Numbered from the stretch's first letter, positions 28,594 to 37,748 are shown. The stretch is DNA of 64,000 nt from Thermogemmatispora tikiterensis (GCF_003268475.1 NZ_MCIF01000002.1:388015-452014), one strand, 5' to 3'. Notes: generated by a model from the letters alone, not told the origin. A program made the numbers and translations.

Positions 28594-29778
28594 ATGTCTA
28601 GCAGTAGCGTTGCTTATTCTGAAGGCGGGGACTGGCAGAGTGTCCATGTCTACTATTATGCTGAGCAGCAGAACGATGCCCTGCTCCTCGACTGCATTCA
28701 GCCGCTGTTTGTTCAGGCCAGGCCCATCACGACACGGCTCTTCTTTGTGCGTCACTGGCTGCGTGGTCCTCACCTGCGCCTGCGCTTTTACTGCTCGCCG
28801 ACGCAGTTCGCTGTGGCGCTCAAGCCGCTCATCGAGTCTATCGTGGGGAGCTATCTGCGCCAGCACCCTTCCAGTGCCCATCTGGATGAGGAGCAGCTGA
28901 AAGGCCTCTACGCCACGCTGGCCCGCCAGGAGAAGGAAGCCGGGCCGTTCTTCCCGCTCTATCCCGATAACTCGATCCAGTATCTGCCCTACGACCGTCG
29001 CCTGCACGTCCTTGGCTCCGAGGCCCTGGCGAGCCTGCTGGAAGATTTCTACGTTGACACCAACGACCTGGCCTTTGCCATGCTGGCCCACCGGCGTCAG
29101 GGTCATTCGCTACTGACCCTCTGCTTCGACTTGATGATCACTGTGGCCCATCGGCAGGGCCAGCATATCGCCCGTGGGTTCATCTCTTACCGCTCTCATG
29201 CTGAGGGCTTTATCATCGCCAGCGCCGACCCCGCCCGCATGCGCACCCTCCTGGAGGATCGCTATCAGCAGCAGGCCAAAACGCTGGTTGCCCGGCTTCG
29301 ACAGCTGCTGGCGGCTCTGGACCGGGAGCAAGATACCTTTCCTTTCACTCTGGCCTGGTCACGGCTGATGCAGCGCTATCAAGAACGCGCTGCTCAACTG
29401 ATCGCCGCCGGCCAGATCGATCTGAGCGCAGCAGGTCTGGAGACGGATAACGGAGGCGGCCCGCTCGTCCGTGGGAATCTGGCCGCCAGCGCCTTCCATA
29501 GTGCCCTGGAGCGTGATCAGCAGCACAAGCAGGCCCTCTACAGCGATCCCTGGTTCCAGAGCTATCGCCTTGTGCTGAACCTGCTCTATCTGCACTTCAG
29601 TCGGCTGGGTCTGCGCCCGATCGATCGTTTTCTGCTCTGCCATCTGGCCGCCAACGCAGTTGAGGAGGCTTTCAAGATCAGCGCCGTTGACATGGTCAGC
29701 GCCTTCAGCGAAGGGGCCTTGTCGGGGCCACCGCCCTGGCCAGGAGAAAGAGGGAGGCAACATCATGCAGGAGCCTGA
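28594..29778 (+). CDS. thiopeptide-type biosynthesis domain protein (SpaB_C) B, candidate pyridine synthase
   Basis: A 394-aa second member of the same family, with VHVYYYAEQQNDALLLDCI, FFVRHWLRGPHLRLRFYC and LYPDNSIQYLPYDRR. It is paralogous to the preceding gene but diverged, consistent with one copy for glutamate elimination and one for the formal [4+2] cycloaddition that makes the pyridine and macrocycle (TbtD/TclM role). ATG 28594 follows ACAGGAG. The next gene overlaps its 3' end by 14 nt. Assignment as pyridine synthase is by elimination and size, not from identified catalytic residues. Confidence 0.85.
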   Translation: MSSSSVAYSEGGDWQSVHVYYYAEQQNDALLLDCIQPLFVQARPITTRLFFVRHWLRGPHLRLRFYCSPTQFAVALKPLIESIVGSYLRQHPSSAHLDEEQLKGLYATLARQEKEAGPFFPLYPDNSIQYLPYDRRLHVLGSEALASLLEDFYVDTNDLAFAMLAHRRQGHSLLTLCFDLMITVAHRQGQHIARGFISYRSHAEGFIIASADPARMRTLLEDRYQQQAKTLVARLRQLLAALDREQDTFPFTLAWSRLMQRYQERAAQLIAAGQIDLSAAGLETDNGGGPLVRGNLAASAFHSALERDQQHKQALYSDPWFQSYRLVLNLLYLHFSRLGLRPIDRFLLCHLAANAVEEAFKISAVDMVSAFSEGALSGPPPWPGERGRQHHAGA

Positions 29779-31471
29779 GCGCGCGCTCTCCCCGTATGAG
29801 CAGCGGCCACAGGAAACGCTGGCGCCAGCGCTGCAGCGCTATATGGCGGAGGCACAGCACTTTCCGGAGCGCGAGGTGGTCGACTGGCAGCATGCGCCGC
29901 TCAAATATAAAATCTATCGCGGCTGCCCTTGCCTGCGCCTTGCTTATCTGACGCCGCCCACCTCAGAAGCCGGTGCGGAGCAAGGCCGCCAGCCGTTTGG
30001 GGGCGCTCAGTTTGGCCAGATGCTGGCCGATATCTATGGTCTGACGCGCCAGCGCTGGACGGGGGCCGAGAGCTATAACGCCATCGCCGCCGGGAGCACC
30101 TTGCCGATCCTCGATCCGCTCAAGCATCCGTTCAAACAGGATCTGCTGCGCCCTGTGCCTTCCGGCGGAGGTCTTTATCCCTGTGAACTCTATGCCGTTA
30201 TCGGCCCGGCCCAGGCCCTGCCAGCCGGCGTCTATCACTATGATCCCGTCCATCATGCCCTGGATGTAATCCAGGATGCCGACGCCCGTCCTGAGCAGAG
30301 CGGTCGCTTCCTGGAGAGGCTGCTGGAAGCGCTGCTAGAACCGCCAGCCTGTGCCGCCGACTTCGCGCTGGTCCTGAGCTGCTTCTTCTGGAAGAACGCC
30401 TTCAAATATGGCGAATTTGCCTATCGTCTCCAAGGTCTCGACCTGGGGATTGTGTTGGGTCAGTCGCTGGCGGTCGGCAGCTATTACGGGCTGAAGAGTA
30501 GCGTTCATTTTCGCTTTGTAGACGGTGCTGTCAATGCCCTGTTGAACCTGGACGAGGCTTATGAGAGCGCCTATGCGGTCATCGTCTTCAGCCTTGGGGA
30601 TACGCCCCGCGGTCCAGGCATTGGCTGGCAGCGTTGGCAGAAAGCGGCTGCCTCGCCGTCCAGCGTGACAGACGAGCGGGCGCGTCTGCAGCCCCTCAGC
30701 AGCCTGCCGCTCTCAGCCGCCCTGCATCGCGCCTCGCTGATCAGGACCTGCGCCCAGGGCCAGCCACTGACAGGCCAGGACCAGGATGCGGAGGAGAGCT
30801 TGCGGGGAGCGCTTGCAGGGTCTGGTGTGGCGCTGAGCGATGATATCGGGCTGGAGCTGGCCAGAGGTACACCGCTGCGCCATTCAGCGCGCCACTACTT
30901 TCGGCCCGGGCGCATCAGTGAGCAACAGTGCGCTCAGTTGCTCTATGCCGCTGGCCGTGGCCTGCAGAGCGATATCGCTCCTGCTGCGTCTTATCTGCCT
31001 CGCCTCTTGCTCTATTGTATCGTCGCTGGCGTGCAGGGACTCGATCCCGGTATCTACTGTTACACGCCCGGTGCTCGCCATTGGCAGCTTGTCAGGTCAG
31101 GGGATAGGCGTCTACAATTACAGCAAATAGTAGCTCATACCGGATATCATAATGTCTACCACATCAATCTGCACGTTTTTCCGGTTGGAGAGTACAGCGA
31201 GGGAGTGCGCCGCTATGGGCCCCGCTGGTATCGCATCCAGAACATGCTGGCAGGAAGCGTCATTCAGCGCCTCTATCTGGCTGCCGCGCTGCTCGGTCTG
31301 GGTTGTCATACCAGCCTGGCCTACTCGATTGAAGGAGTGAACAATCTGCTTGGCCTTGAGAGAGGGGCGACGGCGCTGGCTCAGGTGCTGATCGCTCCCG
31401 AGCGCCTCGCTGGCCAGTATTATGAGATGCCGCTACCGGCTGTTCTGGCCGCGGCATTGCCAGAAGGATAG
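29765..31471 (+). CDS. SagB-type azoline dehydrogenase 2
   Basis: A 568-aa tandem nitroreductase-fold protein. The N-half has PLKYKIYRGCPCLRL, PVPSGGGLYPCELYAVI, GVYHYDPVHHAL and FFWKNAFKYGEFAYRLQGLD. The C-half begins near LARGTPLRHSARHYF and contains GIYCYTPGARHW and WYRIQNMLAGSVIQRLYLAA. It is homologous to the enzyme at 23113, including the KIYRG(V/C)P segment, so both derive from one ancestor. A second dehydrogenase may be needed for the many consecutive thiazolines of these cores or for a different stage. ATG 29765 after GAGGGAGG; it overlaps the previous gene. Confidence 0.9.
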   Translation: MQEPERALSPYEQRPQETLAPALQRYMAEAQHFPEREVVDWQHAPLKYKIYRGCPCLRLAYLTPPTSEAGAEQGRQPFGGAQFGQMLADIYGLTRQRWTGAESYNAIAAGSTLPILDPLKHPFKQDLLRPVPSGGGLYPCELYAVIGPAQALPAGVYHYDPVHHALDVIQDADARPEQSGRFLERLLEALLEPPACAADFALVLSCFFWKNAFKYGEFAYRLQGLDLGIVLGQSLAVGSYYGLKSSVHFRFVDGAVNALLNLDEAYESAYAVIVFSLGDTPRGPGIGWQRWQKAAASPSSVTDERARLQPLSSLPLSAALHRASLIRTCAQGQPLTGQDQDAEESLRGALAGSGVALSDDIGLELARGTPLRHSARHYFRPGRISEQQCAQLLYAAGRGLQSDIAPAASYLPRLLLYCIVAGVQGLDPGIYCYTPGARHWQLVRSGDRRLQLQQIVAHTGYHNVYHINLHVFPVGEYSEGVRRYGPRWYRIQNMLAGSVIQRLYLAAALLGLGCHTSLAYSIEGVNNLLGLERGATALAQVLIAPERLAGQYYEMPLPAVLAAALPEG

Positions 31472-31519
31472 CGGAGAATCTGCATGCATCCAACCATTGA
31501 GCGTAAGGAGGTCAGCGTC

Positions 31520-32467
31520 GTGAGCGGGAACAGTGCCGCGATCATCTCGATAGAGAGCGTACACAAATCCTATGGGAGTCTTAAGGCCCTCGAAGGGGTC
31601 TCCTTGTACATTGGCAACGGCGAATGCTTTGGCCTGCTCGGCCCCAACGGAGCCGGGAAAACCACCCTGCTCTCCTGTGTCGAGGGACTCATCAGCTTTC
31701 AGGAGGGGCGGATCACCGTCAGTGGCTATGATGTCGCCCGTCAGCCGCGCAAAGTGAAAAGCCTCCTGGGCGTGCAGCTCCAGGATGAAACGCTCTTCAC
31801 CGATCTGAAGGCGGTTGAAGCCGTCCAGTTCTATGGCGCACTCTACAACACCTTCCCAACGCGGGCCGAGGCCCTGGCGCTGCTGGAGCGCTTTGACCTG
31901 GCTGAGAAGAGCAATGCCCGCATCGGCACGCTCTCCGGCGGTCAGCAGAAGCGTCTGACGCTGGCACTGGCGATGGTGCACCAGCCCTCGATCATCTTGT
32001 TGGACGAGCCGACCACCGGGCTTGATCCCCAGGCGCGCCATCATATCTGGGACATCGTGCGCCGGCTACGGAGTGAGGGCAAGACCATCATCCTGACGAC
32101 CCATTATATTGAGGAGGCCGAGGTTCTCTGTGACCGTGTGGGGATCATCGATCAGGGCAAGATTCTGGCTCTGGGCACGCCGCGCGAGCTGATCGAGCGC
32201 ATGGGCAATCTCTCAACGGTGCGCGCCAGCCTCCATCTACCCACCGAGAAGCTGCAGCAACTGCAGACAGCGGAATTTGTCCACGCCGTGAGCGGAGACG
32301 ATGGCCTGCTCACTGTGCAGACATCTGATCCGCAGCGCGTCCTGGCTCTGCTGGAGGAGATCGGCCAGGAGCTAGGGAGCCGTCCGCAAAACGTCTCCAT
32401 CCGTCAGCCCAACCTGGAAGATGTCTTTCTCTCGCTGACGGGCCGCAGCATCGGGCCAGCGGACTAG
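31520..32467 (+). CDS. ABC-2 type exporter ATPase (thiopeptide export/immunity)
   Basis: A 315-aa ATPase with Walker A GPNGAGKTT, Q-loop VQLQDE, signature LSGGQQKR, Walker B IILLDEPTTGLDP and H-loop TTHYIEEA, then a CcmA/DrrA-like C-terminal extension of about 80 residues. It should power export of the mature peptide with the permease at 32554. The GTG at 31520 is chosen because GTAAGGAGG precedes it at good distance; an in-frame ATG at 31484 would add 12 residues that are not part of the ABC fold. Confidence 0.9.
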   Translation: MSGNSAAIISIESVHKSYGSLKALEGVSLYIGNGECFGLLGPNGAGKTTLLSCVEGLISFQEGRITVSGYDVARQPRKVKSLLGVQLQDETLFTDLKAVEAVQFYGALYNTFPTRAEALALLERFDLAEKSNARIGTLSGGQQKRLTLALAMVHQPSIILLDEPTTGLDPQARHHIWDIVRRLRSEGKTIILTTHYIEEAEVLCDRVGIIDQGKILALGTPRELIERMGNLSTVRASLHLPTEKLQQLQTAEFVHAVSGDDGLLTVQTSDPQRVLALLEEIGQELGSRPQNVSIRQPNLEDVFLSLTGRSIGPAD

Positions 32468-32553
32468 CAGCTGATCGGCCTGGCCCCTTACTTGAATCTG
32501 ACTCTGTCCGGCGTCGTTCGGCTTCTCCCTTTGAGACAAGAAAGGAAACGCCT

Positions 32554-33312
32554 ATGCGTCGCTTCATAACTGAATTTCGTTTTTTCATTATTTTGGCTTT
32601 TCGCAGTCGCACTTTGCTTTTCTTTAGCCTGCTCGTCCCGACAGGCTCGCTGCTGCTCTTCGGCTTCGTCTTTGGCCAGAATGTCATTCCTCTGCCGGGT
32701 AGTGGCGGCGTCTCTTACTCGGTTTGGCTGCTGCCAGGGATCATCGTGATGAATATGATTGCTTCCGGCCTCATGGGGAACTCCACGGCCATGATCACCT
32801 GGCGTGAGCGGGGTATCTTCAGGCGTATTCTGGTGACGCCAACGGCGCCGTGGGAGGTGATGCTGGCGCGCGCCTGCACTCAGGTGCTGGTGATCGTCAT
32901 CCAGACCATCGTCGCGATCATCGTTGGCAGCCTGGTCTTTCATTTCACCTTTAACCCGCTCTATGCCCCGCTGACCCTGCTGTTCATCATTCTCGGCTCT
33001 GCCGTCTTTCTGCTGCTGGGGCAGGTTATTGCCTCCTTCACGGATCGCGTGGAGATTGGCAATATCATTAGCCAGGGTCTGTACATTCTGCTGACCTTTC
33101 TGACGGGTATTCTGCTACCTCTGCAGATTCTGCCAGATATTGTTTCCAAGATTGCCCCTTTTACGCCCTCCTACATGGTGGCCGAGCTGCTGCGCAGTGC
33201 GATGCTGCAGGGCAACGCTGGCAGCGCGCCGCTCGCCGATATTGTTGGCTGTTTGCTATACTGCGCCGCTGCTCTGGGTCTGTCGGCGGCGTTCTTCCGC
33301 ATGCTGCACTGA
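32554..33312 (+). CDS. ABC-2 type exporter permease
   Basis: A 252-aa integral membrane protein with six predicted helices, including LLFFSLLVPTGSLLLFGFVF and IISQGLYILLTFLTGILLP. The central ERGIFRRILVTPTAPWEVML is the amphipathic loop typical of ABC-2 permeases. It pairs with the ATPase 87 bp upstream to export the RiPP or protect the producer. ATG 32554 follows AAAGGAA. Confidence 0.88.
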   Translation: MRRFITEFRFFIILAFRSRTLLFFSLLVPTGSLLLFGFVFGQNVIPLPGSGGVSYSVWLLPGIIVMNMIASGLMGNSTAMITWRERGIFRRILVTPTAPWEVMLARACTQVLVIVIQTIVAIIVGSLVFHFTFNPLYAPLTLLFIILGSAVFLLLGQVIASFTDRVEIGNIISQGLYILLTFLTGILLPLQILPDIVSKIAPFTPSYMVAELLRSAMLQGNAGSAPLADIVGCLLYCAAALGLSAAFFRMLH

Positions 33313-33363
33313 GTGGTGTTCACGACCGGTACCGGTCATCTCACTCAAGGTGAGGGGGGCTGC

Positions 33364-34611
33364 ATGAGCTACACGATCCTGCGCGACGTCTGCCTGGTTG
33401 AGGGGGCGTCGCAGGAAGGCATCAGGAAGGGATGCGATCTCTGGCTGCGAGGAGGGAGCATCGAGGCCATTACCGATAGCCGCGCTCGCTTGCCGCTCAG
33501 GGGAGAAGGGGAAGAGATTCCCTGTTCTGGCCTCTACTGCCTGCCTGGTCTGATCGATATGCATACGCATGTTACCTCGCCCGGCGAGGAGCGTATCGAG
33601 GAGAGCGATGATTTTCGTCGTCTGCTGGCCGAGCACGGACGGCAGGCTCTGGGGGCCGGGGTGACCACCCTGCGCGATCTAGGGGGCTGGCCGGAGGTGC
33701 TGCTCCGTCTGCGCGCGGGGGCGGCGCGCAGTCCTTTCTTTCCCAATCTCGTTGTGGCTGGTCCCTTCCTCACTGCTCCCGGTGGGCATCCGACCATTGG
33801 CCTCTTTCACGGGCTGAGCGCATTGCGGCGGGCGGCTACCCGCGAGCTGAGCGAGCCAGAGCAGGCGCGCGCGGTGGTCGACCAGCTCGCCGCCAGTGGC
33901 GTCGACTTCATCAAGGTCGTCTCCACGGCCTGTTTGATCGTTCCCCAGGAGGAGGCGCAGGTCCCCAAGCTGCGCCCCGAGATCTTTGCGGCCATCGTCG
34001 CCGCGGCCCATGCCCACGGCCTGAAGGTCGTTGCTCATACCATGACGGCGGCGGATGTACGTGAGGCGGTGCGGGTCGGTTGCGATGGCATCGAGCACGG
34101 CATCGTTTGCGACGCTGTCGAGGCGGCTTGCGAGCCGGAGTTGCTCGACCAGCTGCGAGAGCGCCAGATCTGCTACGTGCCGACGCTGGCCGCTATTGAG
34201 CAACTGGCGCCTCGCTTCCTGGAGCAGGCGATGCAGAACGCCAGACGCCTCGCCGAGCAGGGGGTGCTCATTGGCGTGGGCAGCGACGCTGGCAATCCGG
34301 GCGTGCCCTTCGGGGCCGGGCTGCTGCGGGAGTGCGAGCTGCTCTTTGCGGCTGGCATTCCGCCAGCACAGATTATCGCTGGTGCCACCAGCTGCGCTGC
34401 GGAACAGCTCGGGCGTGGCGGACAGCTGGGCCGCCTGAGTCCCGGTTATCAGGCCGATCTTGTGCTGCTCCGGGCCAACCCGCTGGAGCACCCCGGCCAT
34501 CTCCGGCAGATAGAGGCCGTCTTCAAGGCTGGCTGCTGTGTCGCTGCCCGCCCTGCTTCTGTTTTTCGTCGTCAGCATCCATCAGCTTCGTTTCAGGAGT
34601 CTGTGTCGTGA
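33364..34611 (+). CDS. metal-dependent amidohydrolase in the thiopeptide operon
   Basis: A 415-aa amidohydrolase-superfamily enzyme of the imidazolonepropionase/Xaa-Pro dipeptidase-like branch. Metal-binding motifs are visible in order: DMHTHVTSPGEE (HxH), FIKVVSTACL at the position of the metal-bridging Lys, HAHGLKVVAHTM (His), DGIEHGIV (His) and GSDAGNPG (Asp). It starts at ATG 33364 after GGTGAGGGG, 51 nt after the permease stop, and overlaps the next gene by 4 nt, so it is co-transcribed. It could hydrolyse a peptide or amide bond of the product, the released leader, or a self-toxic compound; no role is established for this family in thiopeptide pathways as far as I know. Confidence 0.85.
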   Translation: MSYTILRDVCLVEGASQEGIRKGCDLWLRGGSIEAITDSRARLPLRGEGEEIPCSGLYCLPGLIDMHTHVTSPGEERIEESDDFRRLLAEHGRQALGAGVTTLRDLGGWPEVLLRLRAGAARSPFFPNLVVAGPFLTAPGGHPTIGLFHGLSALRRAATRELSEPEQARAVVDQLAASGVDFIKVVSTACLIVPQEEAQVPKLRPEIFAAIVAAAHAHGLKVVAHTMTAADVREAVRVGCDGIEHGIVCDAVEAACEPELLDQLRERQICYVPTLAAIEQLAPRFLEQAMQNARRLAEQGVLIGVGSDAGNPGVPFGAGLLRECELLFAAGIPPAQIIAGATSCAAEQLGRGGQLGRLSPGYQADLVLLRANPLEHPGHLRQIEAVFKAGCCVAARPASVFRRQHPSASFQESVS

Positions 34612-35129
34612 GCCAGGAAAATTTGCTTCCGCTTTCTTCTCTCCAACGCCGTCAGGGCCGGTTCGGTTTTAACGCGGTGAGCGTGGCTGAGGGGCTGTTT
34701 GCTCTGGGGGTTCTGGCGTTGCTGATCTCTGTCTTTCTGCCCTGGCGCTATAGTGTGCTCAATCGTCCCGGCGAGCCTGTGCTGGTGCTCAGCGGCTGGC
34801 AGACTGGTCTGTTGGGCGGCCAGGGTCTCTGTTTGCTGGCTGGCGCTGTGCTGGTCCTCTTGCTGGCACTCAGGCGCTGGCTGGCGCCTGGTCAGCGTGC
34901 CCTCTGGGAGATCGTGGCAGCCGTGCTGCTGGGGGCAATTACCGTGGTGACCTTCAAAGACGTGCTCGATTTCTATAGTGGGTCGCTGGCTCTTGTGATT
35001 AAGCATAGCGTGTTGGGTGCCGGCTTTTATGGGGCTATGCTGGGCCTCGATCTCTTGCTGTTTGCCTGTTTCCTGCTGGTAAGGAGGCGGCAGCGTCAAG
35101 CGGAGCCTGGCCAGCAGTCAGCGCGCTGA
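34608..35129 (+). CDS. small four-helix membrane protein, putative immunity or accessory
   Basis: A 173-aa protein with four hydrophobic segments: ALGVLALLISVFLPW, GLCLLAGAVLVLLLAL, AAVLLGAITVVTF and GAMLGLDLLLFACFLLV. It begins at the GTG of a GTGA overlap with the amidohydrolase stop and is preceded by CAGGAG, so it is translationally coupled. The family is not recognised. Position at the end of the biosynthetic operon makes an immunity or export-accessory role plausible, but that is inference. Confidence 0.75.
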   Translation: MSQENLLPLSSLQRRQGRFGFNAVSVAEGLFALGVLALLISVFLPWRYSVLNRPGEPVLVLSGWQTGLLGGQGLCLLAGAVLVLLLALRRWLAPGQRALWEIVAAVLLGAITVVTFKDVLDFYSGSLALVIKHSVLGAGFYGAMLGLDLLLFACFLLVRRRQRQAEPGQQSAR

Positions 35130-35517
35130 GGCCGGGGTTGAGATGGCTCCGCTGTCTGTCAGCTTGCACCAGGGCTACTGGCAGGATAGTCCCCACCCTG
35201 GCCAGGCTCACGGCAGCGGCGTCTCTTGCTCTGGCTCTGCTCAGCGAGCGCTGGGTGAGCGGTACTGTTGCTGGTCAGGGCACAGACCGGAAAGAGGTTG
35301 GCGGCCACCGCCAGTCAGTAGCACTGGCGGAGTGTGACCGATTTCACAGTAGTGAGCAACGGGCTGTGATACTCTATACTCAGGTTCTGGTGAGAAAATC
35401 TGAGTGCGTTAAAACAGTAGCCTCTCTTCTGTTCGCTCCTGAAAGGCAGCTTGTAGTGCCTATCCTGATACCAGTTCGTGGCTTTGAGCCTCACTTAAAA
35501 GGAATAGGATTTTATTC
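35130..35517. other. intergenic
   Basis: No gene is supported between the small membrane protein and the lipoprotein. No clear terminator or -35/-10 pair was found. Confidence 0.35.
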
Positions 35518-36387
35518 GTGAAAAAGAGTACAAAAATTGTTTTCCTTTTTCTGCTCGTGTTGACCTTCCTGGCAGGCTGCAGCGGTTCCCCGCCAAGTTC
35601 TTCTACGGGGGGGGCTGCGGCTTCTCCGTCCGCCACAAGTGCTACGCCGCGTGCCAGCGCGACTGTGACAGCTGCCACTCCGGTCTCGACGGCGCAGACC
35701 GCTTTCAGGGTTACCTCAGTTCAGATGGCTGTCAGCCCGGCCTCGATCGCCGGCCAGAGCTGCGGCACAGAGCTGACAGTGACCTATACGGCTACCTTCC
35801 ATGTGGTTCCTGACCAGGGCACTCATACTGTGCAATTTGCGTATACCACAAATAACGGGCGCTCGCAGCAGTTCGCCAGCTTACAGTTCTTGCCGGGACA
35901 GGCTACAAAGACGTTCTCCTTCAGCTGGCATGGGGCGCTGCCGCTGGATCACACGGCTCCCGGTCTTGGCGGGGTCCTTGTCACCAGTCCCAACCAGCTC
36001 ATCTCGACACCGGTCAAGCCAGCTGGTCTGTGTACTCCGGCCCCCTTCCACGTGACGTCGGTCACTATGAGCGTTAACCCTGGCACGATTGCCGGCCTGC
36101 ATTGTGGCACCAATCTGAAGGTGACCTATACGGCTACCTTCCATATTGCTCCGGGGAGTTTGGGCGGGATCATCAAGTTTGGCTATACTGTGGATAACGG
36201 ACGCAGCGGCGGCGACAACACCCAGACGCTCGTCGTTGGGCCTGGAGCCACGACGCAAACCTATTCCTTTACCTGGAGCGGGGTCTTGCCGGCTGATCAT
36301 ACCTTCCCTGAGCCAGGCGGAGTGCTCGTCTCCAGTCCGAACGTCGTGCGTTCTCCACTGGTTGGGCCGAGTGGCCAGTGTAGCTGA
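35518..36387 (+). CDS. lipoprotein with two tandem Ig-like repeats
   Basis: A 289-aa secreted lipoprotein: signal peptide MKKSTKIVFLFLLVLTFLAG with Cys at position 21 (lipobox LAGC), a Ser/Thr/Pro linker to about residue 60, then two homologous beta-rich repeats of about 110 residues. Repeat 1 runs from FRVTSVQMAVSPASIAGQSC to PVKPAGLC; repeat 2 from FHVTSVTMSVNPGTIAGLHC to PLVGPSGQC. Each repeat holds the same Cys pair and VTYTATFH. Start is the GTG at 35518. The function is unknown; it may be a cell-surface binding protein that only neighbours the thiopeptide operon. Confidence 0.8.
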   Translation: MKKSTKIVFLFLLVLTFLAGCSGSPPSSSTGGAAASPSATSATPRASATVTAATPVSTAQTAFRVTSVQMAVSPASIAGQSCGTELTVTYTATFHVVPDQGTHTVQFAYTTNNGRSQQFASLQFLPGQATKTFSFSWHGALPLDHTAPGLGGVLVTSPNQLISTPVKPAGLCTPAPFHVTSVTMSVNPGTIAGLHCGTNLKVTYTATFHIAPGSLGGIIKFGYTVDNGRSGGDNTQTLVVGPGATTQTYSFTWSGVLPADHTFPEPGGVLVSSPNVVRSPLVGPSGQCS

Positions 36388-36601
36388 GGAGTTGCACGGG
36401 AGATAGTTCCTTCTTGCTCTGACAGTCCAGCTCATCGTTCGCTGGTTGCCTCTTCATGGTGGCCAGCGGGCAGAGCCTTTGTTTGGAGGATGGAAGCGGG
36501 AAGCCTCCTTTCCTGCACAGGCTATCTCCGGCGATGAGGCTGACAAGCCCGCTGGATAGGCAGGTTTGCCGAGAGAACAGCTCTGGGCTGTGATGATCGA
36601 G

Positions 36602-36654
36602 GGCCACCTCTACCCCTGGCTTTCCGGGAGCCAGGAGAGGTGGCCTGTCTTTTG
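36602..36654 (+). terminator. strong rho-independent terminator
   Basis: Outer stem GGCCACCTCT (36602-36611) / AGAGGTGGCC (36636-36645), inner stem CCTGGCT (36615-36621) / AGCCAGG (36629-36635), 7-base loop, then TGTCTTTT. It closes the rightward transcription unit that includes the lipoprotein gene and probably the RiPP operon. Confidence 0.8.
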
Positions 36655-36797
36655 GGAAGGTGTGCTGTGATGTGATGCCACTGTTGGTCGGGCATCTGCT
36701 CAGCGGATGTTCTCAGGGAGGCCGACGCTAAGGGTGCGGCACAGGCACGAGCCCGGGGTGGTGCAGGAGCAGGGTGGGTGCGCTGAGAAGGCAGCCG

Positions 36798-37748
36798 TTA
36801 ACCAGCTGTGGGGGAAGCTTCTGACTGATTGGCTGTGGCTGGCTTCTCTCCCCAGACGGTGAGCAGGGTCCAGAGGGCACAGAAGTCCTCCTCTTGCATC
36901 TCGGCGACGGCCTGCTGGTAGAGGGCAGCCAGCTCTTCGGCTGTCGCTACGCCTACCTTCACCAGGAACGGCTGTACCAGCTCCAACCCGATGAGATAGT
37001 CCTTAAAGACGGGATAGTGTCCCTCGGTTCCCATTGACCACTCGATAGCGCTGGCGCGGAGCCGCACTCGCTCAAAACCAGCTTGCCGCAACAGCCGCGG
37101 CAGTACTGGCGTGATGCCGATGTGGCGGCCATCGGGCGAGAAGCTCTGGCCAGCGCGCTTGAGTGCTTCGGTTCCCAAGGCGCTGAAGCGCTCGAAGGCG
37201 GGACTGCTGGTGAGCGGTGGCTCTGTTTCGCTGCAGCGCAGGATGCCGCCGGGCTTGAGCAGGCGGAAGCATTCGGCGAGCAGTCGCGGCCAGGCCGCTG
37301 GTAGCATGAAGCCGAAGAGGAGCCGCCCGTTGATCAAGTCAAAGGACTGGTCGGGGGAAGGCAGGGGGTCCATGACGTTGCCCACCTGAAAGTGGACGTT
37401 CTCCAGCCCGCGCGACCAGGCTTGCGCGTTGGCATACTCAATGACTAAGGGGCTGATGTCGATGCCGAGAATCTCCACCTTGGGGAAACGAAAGGCCAGC
37501 TCTAGGGCCCAGCCGCCAGGGCCACAGGCCAGGTCGAGGACGCGGCCCCTCTCCGGCAGGTTGATCCCCTCCTCTGGCAGCAGACCACCCATTGCTTCGG
37601 TGAGCAACCGATCCTGCTGCATCAGACGTGCTAGCTCGGCAGCTTGCTCAGAATCGATAATATAGGTGTTTCTGGAGGATGTCGAGGATGGCGATGGCTG
37701 AGGCTCGACATGGTGAATTGGGGCGGCTGCTGCTTCTCGTTCGTTCAT
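36798..37748 (-). CDS. class I SAM-dependent methyltransferase
   Basis: A 316-aa methyltransferase with motif I VLDLACGPGGWALELAFRFP, an acidic EILGIDIS, a motif near DQSFDLINGRLLFGFMLP, and LLKPGGILRCSETE. It is distantly related to the MPWWFFRR proteins at 15728 and 51109 (same order of motifs) but lacks their N-terminus. The substrate is unknown. It converges on the thiopeptide operon and sits just inside CRISPR leader 2, mirroring the methyltransferase just inside leader 1. ATG 37748 follows AAAGGAG. Confidence 0.85.
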   Translation of the reverse strand: MNEREAAAAPIHHVEPQPSPSSTSSRNTYIIDSEQAAELARLMQQDRLLTEAMGGLLPEEGINLPERGRVLDLACGPGGWALELAFRFPKVEILGIDISPLVIEYANAQAWSRGLENVHFQVGNVMDPLPSPDQSFDLINGRLLFGFMLPAAWPRLLAECFRLLKPGGILRCSETEPPLTSSPAFERFSALGTEALKRAGQSFSPDGRHIGITPVLPRLLRQAGFERVRLRASAIEWSMGTEGHYPVFKDYLIGLELVQPFLVKVGVATAEELAALYQQAVAEMQEEDFCALWTLLTVWGEKPATANQSEASPTAG

